DNA from: Diaporthe sp. PMI_573
Lineage: Eukaryota; Ascomycota; Sordariomycetes; Diaporthales; Diaporthaceae
Assembly (NCBI GenBank): GCA_021399435.1
Contig: JAJTUP010000075.1
Location: 1-64,000, forward strand
Length of the DNA: 64,000 bases
Direction of reading: 5' to 3'
The notes under the pieces were generated by a model. It saw only the letters and a program-made list of their open reading frames with translations. It was not told where the DNA came from and did no database searches. Both the position numbers and the translations under genes were made by a program. Position 1 is the stretch's first letter. Each line of letters starts with the position of its first letter. This document shows, piece by piece, positions 21,397 to 34,400 of the stretch.

Positions 21397-23444
21397 TACT
21401 GCTACCTGACCATTCAATCCATCAACCTTCAGAATTATACTTTGTACATGTGAATCCGCCAACTTTACCACTACCGCCACATTGGGGGCAGACCATCTTG
21501 TCGCGCGTTGGGGAATGCTGGGTGAAAAGAAGGAGCAGCGTGGGGTTGGGGGAGGGGGGTGGACATAAGGGATGTACTTAGGAGAACTCGGTTGTGCCGC
21601 GACGGTGGAGTAAATTACATGCGATAGACGCAATGGAGTATTTGGAATGTAATCCTTTAGGAGTGCACAGTCGTGCAGCCGGCGTTGTGGTGTACACAGT
21701 GTTTATTATTGGCAAAAGGGCACAGCGTGGGGCATATATGAGAAACTTGATGAATATTGGAAAAGAGGAAGCTGTTTATGCTCCAAACTATATAGCCAGC
21801 GTGGCGCAACAACGGCAAGCAGCATTCGTCGCCAATAATGATGGAATTTACAGGGACCCAAGCAGGAGACAGACCATCCCGGTCTCCCGATTAAAGCAAC
21901 AGAAGCATCCAAATGCTCCCCCATACTAGATCGACAGGAACGACCGGCGCTCCCAGCAAGCCACGCCGAGAGATGGATACATAAGGACATACTCGTTACC
22001 AGATAGCTAGATAGCATGGACAGCTCTTCAGCAGCCAATCTAAGTATTCACTCTTAAATAGCTTTCATTAGCTTGTAATCATTGTCAGAAACCCCATTGC
22101 TCAATCAACCGCCTTGTTACGTATCTTGGACATAACCCCAATCGCCCAGTTTAGAGGGTCCAGGACGCCTTAATCATTACACCAAAAAAGACCCTAGAAT
22201 ATCAAGGGCTTATTCCAAAATTTAGATACTGGGTTGGCGGACAGCCGGAGCTGGGTGGACCGACATGTAAAGTTGAGCGGGCCGACACTGGCTGGTCCAA
22301 GAAGAGTTAAGACTTATAAACAGAAGGATGTGATGGCCACTCCAGGATCATGCAAGAACCCCCGTTTTACGTCCCTCCGTCGAGACCGTCCACACCTAGC
22401 GACTCCAGGAAGGCATGTAGGAAAACAATGTCCAGTATATCCCGCGAATTTCGAGATGATGTCGAATGTTGACAGAACGGCGAATCTAATCGGGTCTGTT
22501 TCACATTCAGTGGCGGGCTGGAACACAATCAGGGCACGCAAATCCCATTTTCACGATTATGGCTCGGCGACGAGCCGAGGTCGAATGACGGTTGGCATGA
22601 TTATTTCCCTATGATCGGCGATGTTCCTTCCTCTACACGAGGGACTATTCACATCTACGGGTTATACGAAAGCGCAAAAACCAGAGAAGTGCACTGCACA
22701 CAGTACTAGCAGAGGAGCTCACAGGCGTCGGCGCAAAAAGAGCGCATCAAACGTCGCCTGCTGGATTTCGAGCGAGATGCATTGGCCGCCACGAAAGCTC
22801 TGGAATGTCCACCCAGCCACACAACTTCTTGACGTCAATGGAGGTGATTTGGAAAGCCTATACCTAGGCGTGGGGGATCGAGATAGTCTCATGAGTCATC
22901 CAAGAGATTATACACATCAATACATGGAAGCATCTTTCAGAGTAGGTTTACTGTTAGGAAATGCTATTACAATAGGCTCCTCAACGTTGACAGAGATCCA
23001 CACCTCTGAAAATTGTCTCCAGTTACCCATCAATCTGTCGTTGTAGAAAGTGCAGGAATTTGCCCAACACTGTGTGTTTTCCAAGGCCAACTGCGCAAGC
23101 ATTACTCTCGGCGTGCTGCAGAACCCCACTCATATATAAGAATTCAGCTCCACAGCCAGGACAGCAGAAGTCGAAATCTTGATGATCTGAGGTGTAGTGA
23201 CGGGACTGATAGCATCTAAAGGCGATATCATCAACATCATCGCTGTTTGTACCAGATGGGCATGATCCTGTTGCTCGACCTAGCGGAGACGACTTGGAGG
23301 AAATGTTCGCCTGTTATTTGGGGTATGCTCGTGTGCTCTCTCTCGCTGCTTGTAGGTGTTTTTGTACTCCCTTATGCTCGTATCAATCTTTCAAATCACT
23401 CGGACCATCGCTGGTCGTCAAGATGCCTATACCCACGCGACCGC
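21397..23444. other. Stretch without a supported gene
   Basis: Frames of 110-140 codons occur (21594-21929, 22234-22614, 22621-23046, all plus) but show no domain, membrane pattern or plausible intron. The minus frame over 21397-21633 is the palindrome's outward extension. Some may be lineage-specific genes; I cannot support any. Confidence 0.35.
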
Positions 23445-25313
23445 TCACTCCTCACTAGTCGTGAATTCATCAAACATGGCCAGCTCGTCAAAGGCCCGGG
23501 CCAGCACGTCCAGCGAGGCGGCGCTCGGGTTGACAGACGCCTCGTTCAGGTCGATGACGAAGCCGTTGCCGCCTGGCTGCGCGCCGGGGAGGTTCACGAG
23601 CCCACTGATAGCCAGCGCAGCCGCGTCGCCGCCAAGACCCCCGGAAAACCCGTACACGACCCTGCCGAAAGTCTCTGAGGCCTCACGCTCCCCTCCTCCA
23701 ACAACAAGGCCGCCGGCGGCGCCGACGCCCGCGCCCCTTTCCACCTCCTCTTTGTCTACCTCGTCCTCGTCACCGCCGTCTGCCACCGCCACCGCCTGGA
23801 TCGTGCTGCCCGCTGTGCTGCGGGAGTAGAAGTCGGCGCGGCGGTGGCGGTTTGAGACCCCTGCGCCGGCTTTGAGCTGGTCCATGATGGTGCGGCCCTC
23901 GACGGCTGCGATGGAGCCCTTGAGGATCGCCATGCTCAGGATCCCCTTCACGATGCCCGTCACGATGTCGAACTGCGGCGCGAGGGCCCGGAGGGCGTCG
24001 ATGCACGCCGTAAACCACTTGCGCCGGTCGGCATCCTCTTCTGATTCCGCTATTTTCTCGTCCGTGGGCTCGCCGTACCCCATGGCTGTCGTTGTTGTCG
24101 TCGTCACCCCCTCCATCTCGTCGGCATTTCGGCTGCTGTGGACATCGCCGGTGGCCCCGGCCGGGTGAGCCGGCCCGCGCAGGGGAAGGCAGGCGTTGGC
24201 GACGTATAGCAGGGCGTTCTGCCACAGCATCGTGGAGGTCGCACAGGGGTACCTGGCCCGGAATATGAGGATGAGGTGCTTCAGCTGGCTCACCGAGGCG
24301 TCGCAGACGCCCTCCGGGCTGGGATTGTCGGCGGCAAAGTTGTCGAGCAGGAAGGGGCCTGGAGCCGCTGGTAGGGGAACGGGCGGAACAGGTCCAGGAT
24401 GGCGGTATGGAAGAATATGTGGGCGATGGCGGTGTGGTGAGGCATGTCGTCGCCGCGGGCCATGGACACGGGCAGGTCGTCGGCCCAGCCCAGGAGCCGG
24501 CTGTACAGCCGCTGGGCAAAGCTGAACGAGGCGCGCGCCGTTGGTGCCACGCCGTCGCCACTGTCGTAGTATTCTTGCAGCATCTCATTGATCAGCGGCA
24601 TCAGCCTGCACAGTTGGTGAAGCTCTGGCCCATGTAGGCTGGGAGTTCGAAAGACTCTAATTCGTCGTCAGACCGGACAAAGTCTGTGCCTGGAATCGGT
24701 AACCACGGGGGAATGCGGATATACGCGGTCTGGTAGTTCATTCCGAGGAGCCTGCCGAGAGTAAAGATATAAATCATTAGCTAACCACCATGAGTGAACA
24801 GCCAGTCTCGCAACCGGCCTGCAGGCCATCTTGACCGACGCGTTTGGGCAAGAATTATCCCAATGGGCGAAGGTTGAGTGGGTGCCCTTTCGACGGAAAA
24901 AGGGAGGGTGAAGAGGCCACGTTCTATAAAGTATCGGCATCAACAACTTAAACTTACGTAGCTCTGCAGAAGGTGCCCCATGCCGTGTGCGATGCGGCTT
25001 TCACATAGTCGACATGGTCATCAAGCCAGTTCCGGGCCGACTCCTTCCTGCCGACGGCCAGAAGACCGTTCTGGTGTGCCAGCTCGATGCCCTCGGCCAG
25101 GTATTTCATTGCCAGAGCGTTCCGGCCATGGCAGGTCGCGGCGAGGCTGAGCAACTGGGTCGCAGCGATGTTTGGAATGGCGAATTGGTACTGCGGGTTG
25201 CCAGTGCTCTCCTCCCTGTGGAGTCGTTGGGCTTTGTTGAAGAAGGCATAGCTCAGAGATGCCGTGTTGTGATCAACTAGCAAAACAAGACTGAGATAGA
25301 TATTAACAGGCAT
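23445..25313 (-). pseudogene. Truncated, frameshifted fungal-specific transcription factor (Fungal_trans domain)
   Basis: Minus strand. The first part (25313-24958) encodes the fungal-specific regulatory domain (LHREESTG, LAATCHGRNALAMKYLAEG). After a 206-base intron (24957-24752, GTAAGT..CAG) the frame goes on with LLGMNYQTAYIRIPPWLPIP and AYMGQSFTN. It then breaks near 24613, where one missing base destroys an expected Leu-Cys-Arg, resumes with LMPLINEMLQEYYDSG and RPFPYQRL, and breaks again at the four-G run 24354-24357. The rest (to 23445) is open, including an acidic, Gly-rich C-terminus. No Zn2Cys6 motif lies upstream, so the N-terminus is also missing. Both frame breaks are single-base, so assembly error is possible; the missing zinc cluster argues for a real relic. 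Part of it is duplicated at 18841-19050. Confidence 0.8.
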
Positions 25314-25597
25314 GATTTCAGACTCCTGTGGAGTTCTCTAAGCCGGTGACGCGCTGTCAACTGCGACGCGGTGCCGAGTGGAGTTCAGAGTAAAGCAAGA
25401 AAAGCAGATATTCAATTAGACCAAGTGCGCCACTTGCATTGCATATGCAAGGATGGACTACTGTGGTGGCAGCCATGCCCCTCAGCTCCAGGAAGTTCCC
25501 GGCTGGTTGGATCGCGAGACCCCACTCGAAACCGTAACCCAACTTCTTAAGATTGACCTCCTGCCTGCTTCATACTCTTCCTCTCTTTACTTCCTCG

Positions 25598-26185
25598 TCA
25601 AGGCTCCTCCTCGAAAATGGCACCGGATACACAGCACTCAATGAAGGCACACGTCCCTTTTATTCCGGCGACATGTATGATGTTCAGACCGTCGATGTCA
25701 TTATCCAGTGAGAAATGGGTATCGCAGGGTGTCAGTGAGATACACACAGTGTGACCTTTGACCGACCCCCTGATTATTGGGGAGACGTAGACAGGTTCCT
25801 CTGCGTGTTCTGCGACTGTCCTGACTAGTGCCTGAAAATCTGCGGCCTGCTGCCTTAATGAGGCGGTTAAGGTGCTGTTGGGCCAGGATGGTGAAAAGAA
25901 GCTTACTGTTGGTACGGCCCTGATGCCGTAGGTCAGGGGGTCTTTGCACGTGCAAATAGGCGAGCAAAAGCCGTACGTATAGGTACAGGTTCGATTCTTG
26001 GCTTGTCTAGGAAGGAAGAAGCTATCGCCAACGTGGGCGCCGAAGCGCTTGGTGTAGTAGCCAGCCTTCCGGCTGACTAAGCTAGACCGGCCCTTCTGAT
26101 TGGCTACAGCCGGGCCGGGCATGGTGCCCCTTGGATTGCACCCAAACCCACAGCAATCAAATTGATGGCATGCGGACAACTGCAT
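25598..26185 (-). CDS. Hypothetical Cys-containing protein
   Basis: An open minus-strand frame of 195 codons, the longest in its neighbourhood, with about a dozen Cys residues (among them CCGFGC, FCSPICTC and ECC). No signal peptide or known domain is recognised. It lies just upstream of the truncated regulator but shows no zinc-cluster spacing. It could be a lineage-specific gene or a chance frame. I call it only because of its length. Confidence 0.25.
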   Translation of the reverse strand: MQLSACHQFDCCGFGCNPRGTMPGPAVANQKGRSSLVSRKAGYYTKRFGAHVGDSFFLPRQAKNRTCTYTYGFCSPICTCKDPLTYGIRAVPTVSFFSPSWPNSTLTASLRQQAADFQALVRTVAEHAEEPVYVSPIIRGSVKGHTVCISLTPCDTHFSLDNDIDGLNIIHVAGIKGTCAFIECCVSGAIFEEEP

Positions 26186-29100
26186 TCAAGATGCTAGCAC
26201 TCGTGGACGCAAGGAAGGTGGTCTTATGATATGATAGGGTCTATAAACTGAATGGGTTCCATAGAAAACAATACGCTCTGGGCCGTGCCCTCCATACCAG
26301 ATTTTCAGATTTGTCAGTAAGCAGTGGTCTTCTAAGGGCTGCTTCAAGCCCGCCAAGCGACGTGGCCTGATCTGGTCCTATCTTGGAAACATGCACAGTC
26401 AAACGATTCGCTTCTTCGAAGCTTCACAGAATTGAAAATCAACAGCTGCACCTTACATTATATTTCTTGTCATCTCTCCTCAGTTCAGTCGATTTGTTGA
26501 CAATGAGGAAGTTCGCGTGAGAAAGGCGACGTTGCAAAATAGAAGGAACCGGCTTTTCTGATATAGATCGGGGTTCAGGATTACCTCCCCCTCGGGATCG
26601 GATCGGCTATTACCAGGGAATGCAGTCTCTGCCCTTTGATCCTGTATATATAGATGAAATATCTAAAGGTATAGCTGTATTCTATCAGCTGGGGGCGCAG
26701 ATGGATTTGATGATAGATTCCCCGAGTCAGCTATGTCAGACATAAATGCGCTCGCTAGATCCAGCGGAGGATGTAATGGAAATAGGTTATGCGAAATCAT
26801 GTCATCCGAAGATGTCAACCTATAAAATATTGGAAGCAAATTCTACAATGCAAAGTACATTGAGAAAGCAAACTAAACACCTTACACTACACCTGTTCCC
26901 TAATTCTCTCAGATACAAGCAAACTTGAGGCCAAAAGCCAAGCTCAGTTATAAATGATCTGTGATACACACAAGCAGAGTGTAGCGTAAGTCTCAGTGCA
27001 TCATGGCGACAATAAACCCTTCCCAAGCAGCCAGCAGCACAATCTAGCAGACAGATTCTCCAACACTTGTTACTGATGCAGCCGCAGTTGTCAAAACATC
27101 GAGCGATTTTTATAAATCTCTGCCACGGTCCCGGTAGGTTGTACCACTGGGACCATCAGCCCTGCTTGGGTAGTTTCGGTAGTGGTCGATTTGGTGGTGG
27201 GCCGGGGTATGGAGGCAGCTGGGAAGGTCGCTGTGTACCAGTAGACATCGCGTATTGATGGTTCAGGAAACTCTGCGTATCCTGTATCCTGCTTGCGGAC
27301 ACTCGAAACTAGGCGTGTTGTATAACAATGAAGGGAGACTGCAGACAAAGGCAACAGGTGGCTGACGAAAGGTAGGAAAGACACACCTCTTTTATCTACC
27401 ACTTGAAAGATCTCAGTTGCTATGCGATCTTGTGAGGTAGGTACTTCTTCCTAGTGGGGAATCGAAGGCTCTAACTGCAGAGACGCTATCAGTAGTTAAT
27501 TGTACTGTATAGCTACCAGAATCATAACGAAAAGTAGCTTGTCTACTTTAAAGTAGATCTGACCATCTCCGCGGAGCCGCACTTAGGGAATGTTGTCACC
27601 TCGCTGGGCGAATACCAAGCCGAGGGAACAGCGCTAGTCTAGCACACACCGAAGCAGACAACGCAGTCCGGGGCGCGCAGTAACTCGCGCTTGCCAGTTG
27701 CAGCCAAGCAAGCAAGCCTCTCCAGGCATTCTTGCGGAAGAAAAATCAAAATCCGGGGAACGCTAAGCCTCCACCCTTCTCCGCATTCAAGCCAGAGACG
27801 TCATGCCACGGTCACGTTCAACGTGCCGTAGCAATGGGCTTTCTCAATCGGCCATTCCCATCGAGTTGTCAGGCACCACGGCTTTTGTGTGATTATGAAT
27901 GTTATCTAACCCTCCGAGGAGAAACAAACATCACCAGATATGTTTCGATTTGAACTACAGCTTGCAAGCGCGCATAGATGAGGTGATGGGCTCCCGCCGC
28001 CCTTCCTGCATTGATTTTACATAATAGCCGTCGCCCGCTTGCCGAATAAGACGTCTTTCAGCACAGACGTTTCACACCACTACTGTCGTACAGGTCAGCC
28101 ACAAGCACCAGGCCTGTAGCTCTCAAGCTTCCCTTTGCCTCTGTCTTGCAAGTAAGTCCCTAGCCGGCCGGCTGCCCCGTCGCCCCGTCGCCCTCTACCT
28201 CGAGACGCCATAGTTTCGACTCGCGAGACATGTTCCGTCCAAGTAAGCTCGAGTTAAGCACTTCAGGCTTTCCGGCCATAGTGCGTTGTTAAACACATCC
28301 GAGTCCTTACTTGATAATTATTCAATAAGTCGTCACTGAAACTCATTCAGCTTTTCACGGCATCACTGTCGGCCTATTTTGTCTGGTCCAAGTAGATACC
28401 AGTGTTCTTTCTTTTCAGAAGTGTACAGTACAGTGAACCCACAAAAGGTACTATTTTTCCACTAAAGCCCGAAATGAATCGTCTTCACGACGTCTTCCAA
28501 TACCTGACGCTGCCTCCCGGGTCTTGAAAGTTTTAACGGTTCCAGTTTCTCCATTCTCACCAAAATAGACATCTCACAGCAAACTAGTTTACCAAGCCAC
28601 TACTTCTCAATGCTCTACAATACTGTATGTACCCGTAGCCACTAAGAAAATAAATAAAATGTTCGTATTATTCAAAGCCATTCTCGACACTTTTCACAGC
28701 CCCGAATATATTACGGCAATAGCTTTCACAAGAGCTGGACTTCGGGTCAAAATTTACCTTATACTTTTGGTTCAATAGTCAAAGAAAAGGCAGGTACAAG
28801 CCTATGCAGCCTCTATACTACTATTTTTAGGGGTGCAAAAAATCAAGCAAGCTCCGGCCCTGAAACTTCATTATGGCCCACGCTTTTCGAGTAGCTCCTA
28901 CCAACACACATTCGATATCATAGCATTCCAGCACTAGCAAGTACCTTGTAACTTAATTGGTCAGATTCAAGGCATAATCTCGTCGAAGGCTGGCCTACAA
29001 CTAGTTCAGCCATTGGGAAATCAAGTCAATGGTTGGTTGAGTGGCAGGTAGCTCATGACCAGTTCGCGCTCTCCAGTACACCACTAATCCACCAAGCCAC

Positions 29101-29769
29101 ATAAGTGACAGCTTCACACCACCATTACTAAAAAAGACAACTTAATTAAAAATTTCACCGACACCCAGTTCACCCTCCACTCCAAAACATCACGTGGCAA
29201 GTCTACTGTATACGAGCTCATAGCCACGGACTATGTCTGCCATACTTAGCAAGTGCTATAGTCTAAAGATAATCATTTTTGCGTGGCCAGTGGCCTCGGC
29301 GGCGGGACTTGCCCGTCCCATTTGTTTCTTGATAGGTACTAAATCGGGGTTGCAAAGTGGGACGCAGCCCAGTGACCCAATTTTGGTCAGACGTGTGTAA
29401 GAGGGTGACGGATCAAAGTTGGTACTTCGTCACACCGTATGAAGATAGTCACACGGCATTATGGGTTCAGTCTGGCCGACTCACATGGCCAAGTCTGACT
29501 GCCCAGATGAAGGGCGGAATGGTTGCGTAAGCCTCCTACCGAAACTACCACCTTCCATCCTTTTCATGTGTGCTGTTGTGGAAAAGCAAAGATGGCCTTA
29601 CATGCGTCCCGCGGCTTTTTCGTCTGCATCGCACATTCCCAACCCATCCTGCGGATTGCCACGGTCAGTTCAGCGCTTGTCAAGCGATGCCCCCCTATCG
29701 TGATAGCTTCACTTTAGGCGTAGGCGGTGGTGGCGATGACGATGAGGTGTTGTTCCGAGGATATGCTGA
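26186..29769. other. 3.6-kb stretch without a recognisable gene
   Basis: Read on both strands; frames are at most about 100 codons (27091-27402 minus) and carry no domain. 28.3-29.2 kb is AT-leaning with many short direct words but no clear tandem array. Possibly regulatory or very old repeat DNA. Confidence 0.45.
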
Positions 29770-30198
29770 TTGCCTAGGTCTGCCACTACATTTTGGTGTG
29801 GTGTGCGGGAGCGTGACATACCGACCGGGGGGCATAACTTTGCTTGCAAGCGACAGCGGCCCTATTCGGCCAGCTACATTCCTAAAACTTGGGGGCACCG
29901 AGTGGCTTTCCCGGTTGTAGCTCCAATTGGTCATGAGGTCGTGCCTCCCGGTCGCCCTCCAAATGATAGCTCAGCCTCATTTCCTCCGCATGGAGAAGCA
30001 ACATTGCCCTAACCTCCTTTGGCTGACGTTGCATCCAAATCGCTCAATCCCGGAGAGCGCCTTGTAGCTAAGGCTAAGGGAACCAAACCGCCGGGTCCCG
30101 GAGGTCGGCGTGCACGGGCGGATGCTCCACTCGCTGGAATCATTCTTAGCGGAGAACCGGGTGCGTTTAAAAACGATTCAAGGGTCCAGTTGAGTTAA
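29770..30198 (+). pseudogene. Possible broken reading frame of unknown identity
   Basis: One plus-strand frame reads for about 142 codons with a single internal TAA near 30010. Residues on both sides are compositionally protein-like (Pro/Gly/Ala-rich: GRPPNDSSASFPP before, GTKPPGPGGRRARADAPL after). A CAA to TAA change would explain the stop. No family recognised. Confidence 0.2.
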
Positions 30199-31098
30199 CC
30201 CTGGTTGCTGGGCCCTATCGTCGACGCGAGCAGGCCGGGTGATAGGGCACCAGTATTCGAGAGAAAAGAGCAGGTGTCACGGCGTTAAGTTGGCCGGTCA
30301 GTCAGCGGCGATAAACTAGGCATCTACGGTATTTGCTAGAGCATTGCTTTTCCGCCGACCTTCTAGTATGGAGCAAACACTCTCTAACGTTAACTGGAAG
30401 CTGCATGTGCTTGGAAAGCGAAGCTCTTTCCACACTGGCTGTTGCGGCTTTGGGCCCTACGTAGCCACCGCGGATCGCATTTTTGCATCCCCGAGTGCAC
30501 TAGTTCGAAAATAAGGAAGTAATATCACCCCACATTTATACTGTGTGCACACAATCTTTTTAGGCCGTGCTTGAGGCCTTGTACAAGTAAAGGGTTGAAA
30601 ATTGTGCTCCGTCGAAAGGGGTTGAGATAACTGGCTGTCGACACTCTCAGTATTGATTCACGAGCCAAGACGGTCTACCTTGAGCGCATCGAAACCTATG
30701 GCCGCGGAGTCAAGAGTTGCAATGAAACTCGAGTAATAGCGCTTCCTAAATTCGTGGATTCGGAACAGATGAATTTCGACTACATGTTCGGCCGACAGCG
30801 CAAGGAGGTTTACGCAGACAAGCCATAAGCTTTCGTAGGGCGTGCAGGAGATATGTCTTGCGGGCGAACGATGCCAGGAAACCAGTACTAAGGCTGACCT
30901 CGTCATTCGGCAAACCTCCCCACCAATTGGAACTTCTACGGCAAACGCCGCCCGGATTCCCCGGGTGTTAGAAATGCAACGCGTCTCAATCACACTAACC
31001 CTAAAGCTACACAGACGTAGCAAACGCCGTGTCCTAACATTACAGCTGCAAGATACCGTGTGATCATACTGTACCAGTAAGGGCCATGGGCGCGTTCG
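30199..31098. other. Stretch without a supported gene
   Basis: A 170-codon minus frame (30658-31170) overlaps a 73-codon plus frame and neither resembles a known protein. The minus frame runs into the repeat at 31099-31350. Confidence 0.35.
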
Positions 31099-31350
31099 AC
31101 ACCAAACGCCACCAAGAGGCCCGTTCAGGGGCTGAATGCCACACCAAAGCGAGTAGTTCAACAGCATCATTCCGTGACTGGTCGTAGGATACGGTCAATG
31201 TTAGCCAGCAGAGGCCTTCTCCGGGGACTCAATGCCACCAAGCAAGTGATTCACCTATTGTCATTCCGTGCATTAGCTTGCCAATGTTATCGCTAGGCCC
31301 TGTCTATAGCTGAACGCCACATAAAAGTGAGCGGTTTCACCAGTGTCGTT
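31099..31350 (+). repeat. Degenerate tandem repeat of about 82-96 bp, three copies
   Basis: CTGAATGCC (31132), CTCAATGCC (31228) and CTGAACGCC (31310) each start a unit that goes on with CAC-A-AAGCGAGT-like sequence and ends near a CATTCCGTG or GTTCCCGTG word; TCAATGTTAGCC and CCAATGTTATCG link the units. The array lies directly before the Zn2Cys6 gene, with about 15-140 bases between it and the possible starts, so it may sit in that gene's promoter or leader. Confidence 0.65.
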
Positions 31351-31491
31351 CCCGTGCAGAGTCTATGGTGAAGAGAGAATCCGACGACGAATCACGCTGC
31401 CCCAGCTACGCAGGCACAACTCCACTGGCAACGGCCCCGAGCAAACTCTCCCGCCTCCCCTCCGGATGTTGGCCCTCATCCTCCGGGCCAT

Positions 31492-34400
31492 ATGGAGGAG
31501 AGAAGGCACATGAGTTACGACAACGGTCCGGGGCAGATGTACCGGCATCAAAGCTATCCTCCTCCGCCTCCCACACCGTTGCCGCCTCATCCTCAGCCAC
31601 CACCTCCCCCGTATGACCAGAGTCCAATGTACCCCCTGTCGATGGGGCCAGACGGCCCCTCTCCCATCACTACGTACACTACCGCGAGCAAACGGAAACC
31701 TCATAGGGCATCGCAGGTACGTCTTCGAAAACTGCCGCACTAGTCGAGTTGAACGGCCCGCTTACAGAAACGTAGGCATGTGAGAGCTGTCGACAGCTTA
31801 AGGCAAAATGCGACGAGAACAAGCCCTGCAAAAACTGTACTGACAAAAACATAAATTGTCAATATCGCGATGCAGCCCCCAAGCAGTGAGTGCAGTCTAC
31901 TTCTATGCGATGATGCCCCGTTTTATCTAACCCACGCGCCTATAGGCAAGACAAGGCAACGCAAGACATACTGGATGCCATGAAGACCATGTTGCAGTCG
32001 TATGACGAGAAGTTTACTGTTGGTCTGGGCGAAGTGAGATCTGCAATCCGGGTGCTCAAGGGTGCGATCCAAACCGGACCTTCTCATAGCATGCAGGGGT
32101 CACCAGAGCTGGACGCGGATGTTAAAGCAGAGCCGAAAGCAGTGACTCCACAATCGATGGCGGAGGTGGAAGAGACACTTTGTTCCTCGCCAGGAGACGC
32201 TATCGGGAACGGCGCGCTGGACCCACATTCTGCGGCCAGACGCATGCGAGCGTTGGAGAACGAAGAGGAGTACGAGGAACCACCCGGAATCCCAGTTCAG
32301 CCGCTGCCGGCACCATTCCCTCCCAACCACACAACTCCGTCGGCACAACTTCTCAAGTGGCCTGCTGTCAGAAAGCTTGTGAAGCCGCTGCTGGATCGCG
32401 AGCACATCAAATACATCGAGTCCTACCCACAGCGATACGAAGAAGACCGCGGCGAATTACCTCTTTTCGGGCGCGGTGAAGGGACGAACTCGCGTGCAGC
32501 AGACCGCGATTCTACGTACGAGCATATGGACATACCAGACGATGCGTCGGTTGGCGATCACCCATCCCCGCCGGCGGATACAAAATGGGGTGCAATCGGG
32601 GATCTTGCTTCACCAGGTGTCTACCCGGCCGACTTGGGGGCCAAAAGTCGTTCCGAGGGGGAATTGGACTTTGATCAAGCGAAGGCCCAGGCTTACGTTA
32701 ACGCCTACAAGAAACACATACAGAATATGCACCCCTTGATTCCTCCATCTGACCTCAACGCCATGATTTATACATTCCTGGACGAAATCTCGAGCAACCA
32801 ACATGGTACCGGAAAACACAAGCAGGTTGCCGCAATCACCAACCACCAGCAAAGGCCGGCTCAGTCGTCGTTTGAACACGACAAGAAACGCAAACGTTCC
32901 CCTATGCCTAACAATATAGAACCTGGACCAGCACCAAAAAGGCCAAAACCTCAACGCTCTGTCCAACATGCATTGGTCCTGCTTGTTCTCGCGCTTGGCA
33001 AGATCTGCATGTGGAGGGACCGAAAGTTGCCAGACCCGCCAGAGAAAGAGGTACCGAATTCGGGGTCAACGCTTGTCCGAAATGGCAATATCACCTCACC
33101 AAACCGTGGCTCTCCCCCGTCCCGTGCTCTCTCAGAGTCTCCTGGTCAGGCTGAATTGCCTTTGCCAAAGGACCAGGAACGCCCGGGTGCCAGTCGACGC
33201 TCTTCGGCGCAGGCTTCTGGAATGCAAGGACCAACAAGTGTCGCCTCTTCTGTGCCACCGAAGAAGAACTATGAAATCATCCCCGGTCTAGAGTACTTCG
33301 CCTATGCGACTGATATTTTAGGCAACCATTTCGGCAGTTACAAGCTGAACTACATCCAGGCCCACATTCTTGCGTGTCTCTATTACGGCCAGCTCGGACG
33401 CGTGATCTCGAGCTTTCGTCACATCAGGTTTGCATGCTCGGCAATCATTGACAAGCTTCAACCGTAAGTGGATGAAAGGTTTCCTGCCGCGGAGAATGCC
33501 TGCTGACAACCACAGATCCATGGACCGATTGAGCAAGAAGGCGGCAAGGGTAGCCGAGGCGCTGAAGAAAAACCCCGGGCCATGCGTAAATCCTGAGTCA
33601 GAGAAGACTGCTGTTATAGACACTAAGCTTCTCGTCGCCTTCTGGTCCTGCTGTCAATTAGAGAGGTAAGTGATCCGATTTCTGGCTTGCTGGGCCATTC
33701 ATCTGACTGCCGCAGTGACATTCTCGCTGAGTTGAACCTCGTTCCTTCTGGAATTCTCCAATACGAGGACATTCTGCCGTACCCGGATCTCATGGTAATG
33801 CGAGAAAGGCTAGGCTTCTCAGATGAAGTTGCATACAGCTACGCTGCGCAGCTCTACCTGCGGAAACGGCTAAATAGAATCACTGGTTCTCTTTATGATC
33901 CCAACAAGAAGCCTAATGTTGAAACGGAGAAGGAAGTCCTGGCCGAGATCGAAGAGGACTTGGGGGAAAACAGCACTTTGTGGCTAGGAGAGTATAATTT
34001 TGACAGGAACGGCCCGCCAGCAAAAGATATCTTGGCCGCACGCATCAGGGCCAAATTCTGGGGGGCCAACGTCATCACCTACCGCCCATCGATAAAGACG
34101 GTGCTGGACTTTGGGCACAAGCGCCAGCATGACTTTTCGGAAGAGTCGGAGCGAGTCATCCCGCACGAAGACGTGGACGGCTGGGCCACGGTTAGAAGCG
34201 ACGCGAGAAGCCTGAGTGACATTGACGAGGTCGTTTTCGAAAATGCAAAAAAGGGAATCGATGCTGTCATCAAGAGTACTGTGGCTTTCCACGGTCTGGA
34301 AGACAAACGCTTCATTATCACCAATGTTTTTGGAACAGCGCACGCGTATGTGCCCAACGTACCCCACTCATGTCAACTTGGAAGTACTGACTGGACCATA

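Noticed and set aside
23770..24588. 272-codon minus-strand frame rich in Pro, Arg and Ser
   Set aside because: Third frame of the regulator pseudogene; composition is that of a GC-rich shadow.
24196..25280. Plus-strand frames over the regulator pseudogene
   Set aside because: Antisense shadows; the plus frame at 24987-25280 matches that at 18654-19061 only because both are opposite the duplicated coding fragment.
25920..26000. GGTTCGATTC near 25988 as a tRNA B box
   Set aside because: No matching A box or cloverleaf could be drawn around it; no tRNA supported.
30658..31170. 170-codon minus frame
   Set aside because: Odd composition rich in Arg, Cys and Ser, runs into a tandem repeat and has no domain.
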